From Ectothiorhodospira lacustris (GTDB lineage Bacteria; Pseudomonadota; Gammaproteobacteria; Ectothiorhodospirales; Ectothiorhodospiraceae): a DNA stretch of 64,000 bases. The stretch's first letter is position 1, and every line of letters begins with the position of its first letter. The notes beneath the pieces were generated by a model that had not been told where the DNA came from, ran no database searches, and worked only from the letters and a program-made list of their open reading frames with translations. Below are positions 45,602 to 53,009 of the stretch, piece by piece. The stretch spans positions 62,001 through 126,000 of the forward strand of contig NZ_JAJNQN010000003.1 in NCBI RefSeq assembly GCF_022227845.1. The letters are read 5' to 3'. A program made the position numbers and the translations under genes.

Positions 45602-45631
45602 TTGACACTGGTGCGAGAAGGCCTTTAGAAT
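45602..45631 (+). promoter_or_regulatory. Promoter of yceD-rpmF, probably giving a near-leaderless mRNA
   Basis: TTGACA (45602-45607) and TAGAAT (45626-45631) are 18 bp apart. The expected start of transcription is about 45637-45639, only 2-4 nt before the yceD ATG at 45641, and there is no Shine-Dalgarno sequence. Confidence 0.7.
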
Positions 45632-45640
45632 TGCGCGCTT

Positions 45641-46186
45641 ATGTCCGACAGCCTGCTGCCCGAACTGGTCGATCCCTTCCGTCTTGCGGACAAGTCCCGT
45701 GTCCTGGACGGCGTACTTGATCTTACCGCCATGGAGCGTCTGGCGGAGGCAATGGGCCGATCGGCTCACGGTCTGTGCCGGGTGGTGTTGTGCTTTGACC
45801 GGGGAGCATCCGGCAGGCCCCGGGTGACCGGACATGTGGTGGCCGAACTGGCGCCCCTGTGTCAGCGTTGTCTGGAACCCATGGCCCTGCCCGTGGACAC
45901 CCGCTTCGAGATGCGGCTGGTGCAGGAAGATCGTCACACGGCCGGCGCCCTGGACGAGGAAGACGTGCTGGTGGTCGGTGACGAACGGCTTAACCTGGCG
46001 GCGCTGGTGGAGGACGAGCTGATGCTGTGCCTGCCGGTGGTGTCCCTGCACCCGCTTCAGGACTGTGCCGTACGGTTCCAGCCTGAGTTCAGCAGCCGGG
46101 ACGTGAAGGCCGCACACAAAACAGAAGAGAACAACCCGTTTGCCGTGCTGGGTCGCCTCAAGGGCGAACAGGATGGCGACAGTTGA
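45641..46186 (+). CDS. yceD: YceD/DUF177 family protein, 23S rRNA accumulation factor
   Basis: This 181-residue cytoplasmic protein of the DUF177 family is needed for normal 23S rRNA levels in E. coli and plants. Typical sequence: LCQRCLEPM near 86 with the paired Cys, LVEDELMLCLPVVSLH near 125 and the C-terminal NNPFAVLGRLK. It is first gene of yceD-rpmF-plsX-fabH, as in many bacteria. The ATG lies almost at the predicted transcript start. Confidence 0.92.
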   Translation: MSDSLLPELVDPFRLADKSRVLDGVLDLTAMERLAEAMGRSAHGLCRVVLCFDRGASGRPRVTGHVVAELAPLCQRCLEPMALPVDTRFEMRLVQEDRHTAGALDEEDVLVVGDERLNLAALVEDELMLCLPVVSLHPLQDCAVRFQPEFSSRDVKAAHKTEENNPFAVLGRLKGEQDGDS

Positions 46187-46266
46187 AACACCCCATGCCC
46201 CCCGGGTTCCGGTCGGGACCCGTGGGGCATTAGATGAATCCGTATGTATAGATTGGAGATGACACC

Positions 46267-46458
46267 ATGGCTGTTGCACAAGGTCGCACCACCCCTTCCC
46301 GCCGGGGCATGCGTCGTTCTCACGACGCGCTGAAGGGTCCCACCCTGTCCACCGAACCCACCACCGGTGAGATCCATCGCCGTCACCACATCAGTGCCGA
46401 CGGTTTCTACCGTGGCCGCCAGGTGATCAAGGCCAAGGAAGAGCAGGACGAAGAGTAA
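46267..46458 (+). CDS. rpmF: 50S ribosomal protein L32
   Basis: This 63-residue basic ribosomal protein starts [19 protein letters not shown] and contains [16 protein letters not shown] and [10 protein letters not shown], the usual L32 sequence of gammaproteobacteria. It lacks the paired Cys zinc motif found in some other phyla. GGAGATGACACC precedes the ATG. Confidence 0.97.
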   Translation: MAVAQGRTTPSRRGMRRSHDALKGPTLSTEPTTGEIHRRHHISADGFYRGRQVIKAKEEQDEE

Positions 46459-46464
46459 GACGTT

Positions 46465-46493
46465 TGCCGACCTGATCGCAGATCCGGTCGGCA
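46465..46493 (+). terminator. Hairpin just after rpmF
   Basis: TGCCGACC (46465-46472) and GGTCGGCA (46486-46493) form an 8-bp stem, 6 nt after the rpmF stop. No T-run follows. It may trim or attenuate the transcript between the abundant L32 message and the lipid genes. Confidence 0.5.
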
Positions 46494-46595
46494 GTCTGCC
46501 TCGTCAGGGGCAGCGGCTCGCATTGGGCCGGCGCGTGTGTCATCCTGCCCGCGTCGTGCCGCCTACCGGATGGAGCCGCGGGCTGTATTCCATGG

Positions 46596-46622
46596 GCATC
46601 GTGGATGCTTCGTCCACGATGC
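46596..46622 (+). other. Perfect 10-bp hairpin in the plsX leader
   Basis: GCATCGTGGA and TCCACGATGC pair perfectly around a 7-nt loop, 31 nt before the plsX ATG. The plsX ribosome-binding site (AGCAGG) is weak, so the structure could influence translation. Confidence 0.55.
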
Positions 46623-46653
46623 TTATTCGCGCTTATTCAAAGCAGGTTATCCC

Positions 46654-47682
46654 ATGAGCGGAATCTTTACCATCGCACTGGATGCCATGGGCGGTGATCA
46701 TGGTGCCCACGTGGTTGTCCCTGCGGCAGTCAAGGCCCTGGAGGAGTTTTCCGACATCCACCTGATCCTGGTGGGTGATAAGGAGCGTGTCGGGCAGGAA
46801 CTGGCTACCTGCGGAAAGGCGCCTTCCGACCGGCTACGCCTGCATCACGCAGGCCAGGTGGTGGGCATGGATGAGCCGCCTTCCCAGGCCCTGCGCAACA
46901 AAAAAGACTCATCCATGCGGGTGGCCATCAACCTGGTCAAGCACCAGCAGGCCGATGCCTGCGTCAGCGCGGGCAATACCGGAGCCCTCATGGCCACTGC
47001 GCGCTATGTGCTCAAGACCCTGCCGGGTATCGATCGGCCCGCCATCATTACCGCCATTCCCGCCATCAAGGGCCACACCCACATGCTGGATCTGGGGGCC
47101 AATGTGGACTGCACCGCCACCCATCTCTATCAGTTTGCGGTGATGGGGTCCGAGCTGGCCAGTGCGGTGGACAATATTGTCTCGCCCCGTGTCGGTCTGC
47201 TGAACATCGGCGAGGAGGAGATCAAGGGTAACGATCAGGTCAAGGAGGCGGCGCGGATGCTGGAGGCCAGCCACCTGAACTATATCGGCTTCGTGGAAGG
47301 CAACGACATCTATTGTGGCGATGTGGACGTGGTGGTCTGCGATGGTTTCGTGGGCAACGTGGCCCTCAAGACCAGTGAAGGGGTGGCACGCATGGTGTCA
47401 CACTACATGCGCAACGAGTTTTCGGGCAGCCTGTACAGCAAGCTGGCCGCGCTGGTCGCCATGCCGGTACTGAAGGCCTTTCGCAAGCGCATTGACCCTC
47501 GCGCCTATAACGGCGCCAGCCTGTTGGGGCTGCAGGGGGTGGTGATCAAGAGTCATGGCGGTGCCGATGCCGTGGCATTCGAGAATGCCATCCGTATCGC
47601 CCGCCTGGAGGCACAGAAACGGGTGCCGCAACGCATCGACAAGCGGCTGGAAGAACTGCTCAAAGAGGCGAACCAACAGTGA
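46654..47682 (+). CDS. plsX: Phosphate acyltransferase PlsX
   Basis: This 342-residue peripheral membrane enzyme makes acyl-phosphate from acyl-ACP and phosphate for phospholipid synthesis. It starts [12 protein letters not shown]. Other motifs: [16 protein letters not shown] near 106, [14 protein letters not shown] near 147, [12 protein letters not shown] near 183 and [15 protein letters not shown] near 229. An in-frame frame to 46537 is longer, but the family N-terminus fits ATG 46654. It overlaps fabH by 4 nt. Confidence 0.97.
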   Translation: MSGIFTIALDAMGGDHGAHVVVPAAVKALEEFSDIHLILVGDKERVGQELATCGKAPSDRLRLHHAGQVVGMDEPPSQALRNKKDSSMRVAINLVKHQQADACVSAGNTGALMATARYVLKTLPGIDRPAIITAIPAIKGHTHMLDLGANVDCTATHLYQFAVMGSELASAVDNIVSPRVGLLNIGEEEIKGNDQVKEAARMLEASHLNYIGFVEGNDIYCGDVDVVVCDGFVGNVALKTSEGVARMVSHYMRNEFSGSLYSKLAALVAMPVLKAFRKRIDPRAYNGASLLGLQGVVIKSHGGADAVAFENAIRIARLEAQKRVPQRIDKRLEELLKEANQQ

Positions 47683-48650
47683 TCTACTCCCGGATTACAG
47701 GTACCGGGAGTTATCTTCCGGAAAAAGTGCTGACCAATCACGATCTGGAAAAGATCGTGGAAACCTCCGATGAATGGATCCGTGAACGCACCGGCATCGG
47801 GCAGCGCCACATCGTCGCCGCCGACGAGACCACCTGCGATCTGGCGGCGCAGGCGGCGCTTGCCGCCCTGGCCATGGCGGGACGCCGTCCGGAGGATATT
47901 GATCTCATCATTGTCGGCACCACGACGCCGGATCAGGTGTTTCCCAGCACCGCCTGCCTGCTGCAGCAGCGGCTGGGTGTTCACAACGGCTGCGCCGCCT
48001 TTGATATCCAGGCGGTGTGTACCGGTTTTGTCTATGCCCTGGGCGTGGCCAACCAGTTCATCCGGTCCGGCAGTGCCCGCTGCGCCCTGGTGGTCGGTGC
48101 CGAAACCATCTCCCGTATCCTGGACTGGAATGACCGGGGCACCTGCGTCCTGTTCGGGGATGGTGCGGGGGCGGTGATTCTGGAAGCCTCGGAAGAGCCG
48201 GGCATCCTGGCGACCCACCTCCATGCCGATGGTCGTTACGAGAGCCTCCTCAGTGTGCCCCGCGGCGTCGGCAAGGGCTATGCCGATATGGTGGCCGGTG
48301 AGGCCTACCTGCAGATGAAGGGCAATGAGGTCTTCAAATGGGCGGTCAATACCCTGGGGCGCATCGTCGAGGAAACCCTGGAGGCCAGCGGTATCGAGCA
48401 GTCCCGGGTGGACTGGCTGATCCCCCATCAGGCCAATATCCGGATCATTCAGGCGACCGCCCGCAAACTCAAGATGCCCATGGACAAGGTGATCGTGACG
48501 GTGGAAAAGCACGGTAATACCTCCGCTGCCTCGGTGCCGATGGCGCTGGATGTTGCGGTGCGTGACGGGCGGATCAAGCGGGGTGACCTGGTGCTCATGG
48601 AGGCCTTCGGCGGCGGCTTTACCTGGGGATCGGCACTGCTTCATTTCTGA
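47679..48650 (+). CDS. fabH: Beta-ketoacyl-ACP synthase III (FabH)
   Basis: This 323-residue enzyme condenses acetyl-CoA with malonyl-ACP to start fatty-acid synthesis. The catalytic Cys is in [11 protein letters not shown] near 113, His in IPHQANIRI near 249 and Asn in [11 protein letters not shown] near 279. The GTG start overlaps the plsX stop as GTGA. The usual followers fabD, fabG and acpP are absent here. Confidence 0.97.
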   Translation: MIYSRITGTGSYLPEKVLTNHDLEKIVETSDEWIRERTGIGQRHIVAADETTCDLAAQAALAALAMAGRRPEDIDLIIVGTTTPDQVFPSTACLLQQRLGVHNGCAAFDIQAVCTGFVYALGVANQFIRSGSARCALVVGAETISRILDWNDRGTCVLFGDGAGAVILEASEEPGILATHLHADGRYESLLSVPRGVGKGYADMVAGEAYLQMKGNEVFKWAVNTLGRIVEETLEASGIEQSRVDWLIPHQANIRIIQATARKLKMPMDKVIVTVEKHGNTSAASVPMALDVAVRDGRIKRGDLVLMEAFGGGFTWGSALLHF

Positions 48651-48740
48651 TTGTTGCGTTGCGTCATCCGCCATCCGAAATCCTTGCAAATCGTGGTAGC
48701 ATGATCCGCATATCCACCGAAGGGGTGTCCGCCGATCGCC

Positions 48741-49208
48741 ATGGGACAGGAAATCGAAAAAAAATTCCTCGTGGTTTCAGACGTCTGGAAAGACCAGGTG
48801 ACCAAGAGCGTGCAGTATCGCCAGGGCTATCTCTGCGGTAACGAGCGGACCTCGATCCGGATCAGGGTTTCCGACGACACGGCTCATCTCAATATCAAGA
48901 GCGCCACCCTGGGGATCCAGCGCCAGGAGTTCGAATATGCCATCCCGGCTCAGGATGCGCGGGAACTGCTGGACACCCTCTGCATTCATCCTCTGATCGA
49001 AAAAACCCGTCACTACGTGCCCCATGGGGAGCATGTATGGGAGGTGGATGTCTTCGAGGGCGACAATGCGGGGCTGGTGGTGGCCGAAGTGGAATTGCAG
49101 CATGCGGGCGAGTCACCCGGGTTGCCGCCCTGGGCGGGAGCAGAGGTCTCCCATGATGTCCGCTATTACAATACAAGCCTGGTCCGGCATCCCTACAAGG
49201 ACTGGTGA
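48741..49208 (+). CDS. CYTH-domain (triphosphate tunnel metalloenzyme) protein
   Basis: This 155-residue protein has the N-terminal EIEKKFLV motif that defines the CYTH family, plus basic and acidic tunnel residues (SIRIRVSDDTAHLNIK, WEVDVFEGDNAGLVVAEVEL). Members hydrolyse inorganic triphosphate or thiamine triphosphate, or bind polyphosphates. A promoter-like TTGCAA...CATGAT lies upstream. Confidence 0.9.
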   Translation: MGQEIEKKFLVVSDVWKDQVTKSVQYRQGYLCGNERTSIRIRVSDDTAHLNIKSATLGIQRQEFEYAIPAQDARELLDTLCIHPLIEKTRHYVPHGEHVWEVDVFEGDNAGLVVAEVELQHAGESPGLPPWAGAEVSHDVRYYNTSLVRHPYKDW

Positions 49209-49250
49209 GACATGCCTTCCTCAACCGGGATTTGTGCCGCAGGGGAAGCC

Positions 49251-49932
49251 ATGGACAGCACTGAAAATCCCTCCCTCATGGTGGACGTGATGCTGGTGGA
49301 TGATCATCTGCTGGTGCGTCGCGCCATTCGTGGACTGCTGGAAGCGCAGACGGAAAGGACCGGTATCAAGGTGGTCGGTGAGGCCGCCTCCGGTGAGGAG
49401 GCCCTGGAGCAACTGGTACGTCTGCGGCCGGACGTGGTCCTGATGGACCTCAACATGCCCGGCATGGGCGGGCTTGAGGCAACCCGCAAGGCCTTGGCGT
49501 TGCGGCCGGGTCTCAAGGTGATTGCCCTGACCGTGGAAGAGGAGGGGCCTTATCCCCGCTGGATGCTGGACACGGGGGTGGCCGGCTATCTGAGCAAGGG
49601 GTGTCAGGAGGATGAGCTGCTCCAGGCCATCCGTCTGGCCATGCGGGGCGACCGGCATGTCACGCCCAGGGTCGCCCTGGCAACTGGCGGAAACCGGCGG
49701 TGGGGCCGTCGATCCCCTGGCCCGGCTCTCCCATCGGGAACGCCAGATCCTGGTGCTGATGGTGGAGGGCCATCGGCCTCAGGAGATCGCCAACCGGCTG
49801 GGTCTGAACGTGAAGACGGTCAGTACCTACAAGGCGCGTTTGCGTGAAAAGCTCGGGTGTGCATCGGACATGGAGCTTTTCCGCATGGCCATCGACCGCG
49901 GTATCATTAGCCCTTCCCCATCCTCAGATTGA
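49251..49932 (+). pseudogene. GacA/UvrY-like response regulator interrupted by a frameshift
   Basis: The receiver half (from ATG 49251, GGGGA upstream) reads VMLVDDHLLVRRAIRGLL with phosphoacceptor in VVLMDLNMPGMGG and Lys in GYLSKG. The LuxR helix-turn-helix half (ARLSHRERQILVLMVEG, EIANRLGLNVKTVSTYKARL) continues in the +1 frame. The shift falls within 49671-49680 (GTCGCCCTGG); removing one base restores a continuous protein of about 226 residues. Position beside uvrC-pgsA identifies it as the gacA/uvrY orthologue, regulator of CsrA-controlling small RNAs. True mutation, sequencing error or recoding cannot be told apart here. Confidence 0.85.
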
Positions 49933-50591
49933 TGAATCCTATGTATCCCGTTCCTCCGGACTGCTTTGCTCCGGCTTGCGCCCGTTGTCCTCGGCTGGTG
50001 GATTTTCTGAGCCGGGTGCGTGCCCGTCATCCCGGCTACCACACCGCCCCTGTGCCCCCGTTTGGTGATCCCGATGCCCGGTTGCTGATCGTGGGACTGG
50101 CTCCGGGGATGCATGGCGCCAACGCCTCCGGGCGACCATTCACGGGCGATCATGCCGGTATCCTGCTCTATCAGACCCTCTTTGACATGGGTTTCGGCAG
50201 TGCGCCCGAGTCAGTCCGCTGCGATGATGGATTGGTGCTGCGGGACTGCCGCATCACCAATGCCGTCAAGTGCCTGCCGCCTGAGAACAAGCCGCTAATC
50301 AGCGAGGTGCGGGCCTGCAACGATTACCTGGCCCGGGAGCTGGCCCTGCTTGCCCGGGGCAGTGTGGTGCTGGCCCTGGGTACTCTGGCCCACAATGCCG
50401 TGCTGCGTGCCCTGGGGTTGCGCCAGTGTGCCCATCGGTTTGGTCACGGCCGTGAACACGCCCTGACCGGCGGGCTCACGCTGGTGGACTCCTACCACTG
50501 CAGTCGATACAACACCCAGACGGGTCGTCTGACGGCCCCCATGTTCAGGGCGGTCTTTGAGCAGGTGAAGCGGCATCTGGATGGTTCATGA
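49932..50591 (+). CDS. Uracil-DNA glycosylase, family 5 (UdgB-like)
   Basis: This is a 219-residue base-excision repair protein from ATG 49932, which overlaps the regulator stop as TGATG. Cysteines near the N-terminus (CFAPACARC) and CRITNAVKC fit the 4Fe-4S cluster of families 4 and 5. Motif A reads GLAPGMHGANASGRPFTGD, lacking the catalytic Asp/Asn of classical enzymes, as in family 5. Motif B is DSYHCSRYNTQTGRLT, with Cys where relatives usually have Pro. Repair of uracil or deaminated purines is expected. It overlaps uvrC by 4 nt. Confidence 0.87.
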   Translation: MNPMYPVPPDCFAPACARCPRLVDFLSRVRARHPGYHTAPVPPFGDPDARLLIVGLAPGMHGANASGRPFTGDHAGILLYQTLFDMGFGSAPESVRCDDGLVLRDCRITNAVKCLPPENKPLISEVRACNDYLARELALLARGSVVLALGTLAHNAVLRALGLRQCAHRFGHGREHALTGGLTLVDSYHCSRYNTQTGRLTAPMFRAVFEQVKRHLDGS

Positions 50592-52423
50592 TCATCAGCG
50601 AAGGCTCACCGTCCGAGGCATTTGATCCACGCCGCTTTCTGGCCGACCTCACTACCCAGCCCGGGGTCTACCAGATGCTGGGGGAGGGCGGGGTCGTGCT
50701 TTATGTGGGCAAGGCAAAGAACCTGAAGAAGCGGGTGTCCAGCTACTTTCGCCGCACGGTGGCCAGCCCCCGGATTGCCGCCATGGTGGCCCGGATTCGG
50801 GATGTCCAGGTCATTGTCACCCGCAGCGAGGCCGAGGCCCTGTTGCTGGAAAACAACTTGATCAAGGAACAGCGCCCCCGCTACAACATCATCTTTCGGG
50901 ACGACAAGTCCTACCCTTATATCTTCATCTCCCGTCACGACTATCCCCGCTTGGCCTTTCACCGCGGCGCCCGTAAGGCACCCGGACGGTATTTCGGACC
51001 CTATCCTTCGGGCCGTGCGGTCCGCGAAACCATCCATCTGCTGCAGAGGCTGTTCCTGATCCGTCCCTGTGAGGACAGTTTCTTTCAGAACCGCTCCCGG
51101 GCCTGCCTGCAGCATCAGATCCAGCGTTGCAGCGGCCCCTGCGTCGGCCTGATCGATCCGGTGGCCTACGCCGCGGATGTGGCGCATGCAGTGGACTTTC
51201 TGGAGGGGCGCAGTGAACAGGTCATCGCGGACCTGGTGCAGGCAATGGAACGGGCCGCCGCCGCCCTGGACTATGAGCACGCCGCCCGGGTCCGGGATCA
51301 GATTGCACGGCTGCGGCAGCTGTCCGAGCGTCAGTACGTCAGCGGGGAAGGCGGCGATGTGGATATCATCGCCATCGCCCGGGAGGCCGGGGAGGTCTGT
51401 GTCCAGGTGTTCTCCATTCGTGGGGGGTTGAATCTGGGTAACCGCTCGCTGTTTCCTCGCGTGCCGGAAGAAACCGCCTCCGAGTCATTGATGACCGCGT
51501 TTCTCGGGCAGTTCTATCTGAGCCGTGAAGTGCCGCCCCAGGTCATTCTCAGTCATGAGCCCGAGGACCGCGCCGTATTGCAGGATATGCTGACCCTGCG
51601 GCGTGGGCAGAGGGTGACGCTGTCCTGGAATGTGCGGGGGGATCGTGCCCGCTGGCTGGAGATGGCAACGCGCAATGCGCAGATGACCTTGGCCACCCGT
51701 CTGGCGGGGCGGGCCGGCATGCGTGAACGCCTGGAGGCCCTGCAGGATGTCCTGGACTTGGACGAGCCACCGCAGCGAATGGAGTGCTTCGACATCAGTC
51801 ACACCCAGGGTGAGGCCACGGTGGCCTCCTGTGTGGTCTTTGACGGGGAGGGGCCGGTCAAGTCCGACTACCGCCGCTTCAACATCAAGGACATCACCCC
51901 GGGGGACGACTATGCCGCCATGCGCCAGGCCCTCATGCGCCGCTATACCCGTCTCAAGGCCGGAGAGGGCAAGTTGCCGGACATCCTTTTCATTGACGGT
52001 GGCAAGGGGCAGGTGCGTCAGGCCCTGGAGGTGCTGGAGACGCTGCAGGTCAGTGGTGTCATGGTGGTCGGGGTGGCCAAGGGCGAAGACCGGCGGCCCG
52101 GAACGGAAACCCTGATCTTGAGCGATGCGGCCCGGCCGTCTATACTGCCGCCGGGCTCCAGGGCACTGCATCTCATCCAGCAGATTCGTGACGAGGCCCA
52201 CCGCTTTGCCATTACCGGGCATCGGCAGCGCCGGGCCAAGGCCCGCAGTACCTCACCGCTGGAGCAGATACACGGCATGGGTCCCAAGCGACGCCAGCAG
52301 TTACTGAAGCACTTCGGCGGACTTCAGGGTGTGTGCCGCGCCGACGTGGAAGCGCTCGCCAAGGTTCCCGGCATCAGTCGCAAGCTGGCGCAGCAGATTT
52401 TCGATTCGCTACATGACGACTGA
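50588..52423 (+). CDS. uvrC: Excinuclease ABC subunit C (UvrC)
   Basis: This 611-residue dual nuclease of nucleotide excision repair has an N-terminal GIY-YIG domain (PGVYQML near 20, VLYVGKAKNLKKRVSSYF near 35) for the 3' cut. A UVR motif (LDYEHAARVRDQI near 222) binds UvrB. An RNase-H-like domain (ECFDISHTQGEATVAS near 400, DGGKGQVRQAL near 465) makes the 5' cut. Tandem helix-hairpin-helix motifs are at the C-terminus. It lies between the glycosylase and pgsA, 3 nt before the latter. Confidence 0.97.
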   Translation: MIISEGSPSEAFDPRRFLADLTTQPGVYQMLGEGGVVLYVGKAKNLKKRVSSYFRRTVASPRIAAMVARIRDVQVIVTRSEAEALLLENNLIKEQRPRYNIIFRDDKSYPYIFISRHDYPRLAFHRGARKAPGRYFGPYPSGRAVRETIHLLQRLFLIRPCEDSFFQNRSRACLQHQIQRCSGPCVGLIDPVAYAADVAHAVDFLEGRSEQVIADLVQAMERAAAALDYEHAARVRDQIARLRQLSERQYVSGEGGDVDIIAIAREAGEVCVQVFSIRGGLNLGNRSLFPRVPEETASESLMTAFLGQFYLSREVPPQVILSHEPEDRAVLQDMLTLRRGQRVTLSWNVRGDRARWLEMATRNAQMTLATRLAGRAGMRERLEALQDVLDLDEPPQRMECFDISHTQGEATVASCVVFDGEGPVKSDYRRFNIKDITPGDDYAAMRQALMRRYTRLKAGEGKLPDILFIDGGKGQVRQALEVLETLQVSGVMVVGVAKGEDRRPGTETLILSDAARPSILPPGSRALHLIQQIRDEAHRFAITGHRQRRAKARSTSPLEQIHGMGPKRRQQLLKHFGGLQGVCRADVEALAKVPGISRKLAQQIFDSLHDD

Positions 52424-52426
52424 TCC

Positions 52427-52981
52427 ATGACATTTTCGATTCCCAATCTTCTCACCTGGATGCGTATCGGCCTGATCCCTCTGATCGTGGTGGCCTATTA
52501 CTATCCGCACCCCCTATCCGGTCCGGTGAGTGCCATGATCTTTGCCCTGGCCGGCATCACGGACTGGCTGGATGGTTATCTGGCGCGGCGTCTGGGGCAG
52601 ACCTCCAGCTTCGGCGCTTTCCTGGACCCGGTGGCGGACAAACTGATGGTGGCCACGGCCCTGGTGTTGCTGGTGGATAACCCGGGCGGCATGCTGCTGG
52701 CGGTGGCCGCCGCCGTCATCATTGGTCGGGAGATCGCCATTTCCGCCTTGCGGGAATGGATGGCCGCGCTGGGGCAGCGGGGCAAGGTGGCCGTGTCCTG
52801 GATCGGCAAGCTCAAGACCACGGCACAGATGGTAGCCATCTTCCTGCTGCTCCATGCCCAACCCATCCTGGGGTTACCCACCTTCACCCTCGGTCTAGTG
52901 CTGCTCTACGTGGCCGCGGCGCTGACCCTGTGGTCCATGTTCCATTATCTGCGGGCGGCCCTGAGCGTCGCGGAAAACTGA
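52427..52981 (+). CDS. pgsA: CDP-diacylglycerol-glycerol-3-phosphate 3-phosphatidyltransferase
   Basis: This 184-residue integral membrane enzyme makes phosphatidylglycerol phosphate. The CDP-alcohol motif begins TDWLDGYLARRLGQ and continues SSFGAFLDPVADK (about 45-72). Four to six transmembrane helices are visible. The uvrY-uvrC-pgsA order is conserved in gammaproteobacteria. E. coli has tRNA genes after pgsA; none are seen here. Confidence 0.96.
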   Translation: MTFSIPNLLTWMRIGLIPLIVVAYYYPHPLSGPVSAMIFALAGITDWLDGYLARRLGQTSSFGAFLDPVADKLMVATALVLLVDNPGGMLLAVAAAVIIGREIAISALREWMAALGQRGKVAVSWIGKLKTTAQMVAIFLLLHAQPILGLPTFTLGLVLLYVAAALTLWSMFHYLRAALSVAEN

Positions 52982-53009
52982 TTCCGCTGGTCACCTTCTG
53001 CCGCTTCCT

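Noticed and set aside
45518-46279. Long N-terminal extension of the biotin carboxylase frame
   Set aside because: The extension is antisense to yceD and precedes the universal KLLIANRGEIA start; the GTG at 45517 is the sensible start.
52982-53009. tRNA genes after pgsA as in E. coli
   Set aside because: Only 28 nt separate pgsA from aceK; no tRNA fits.
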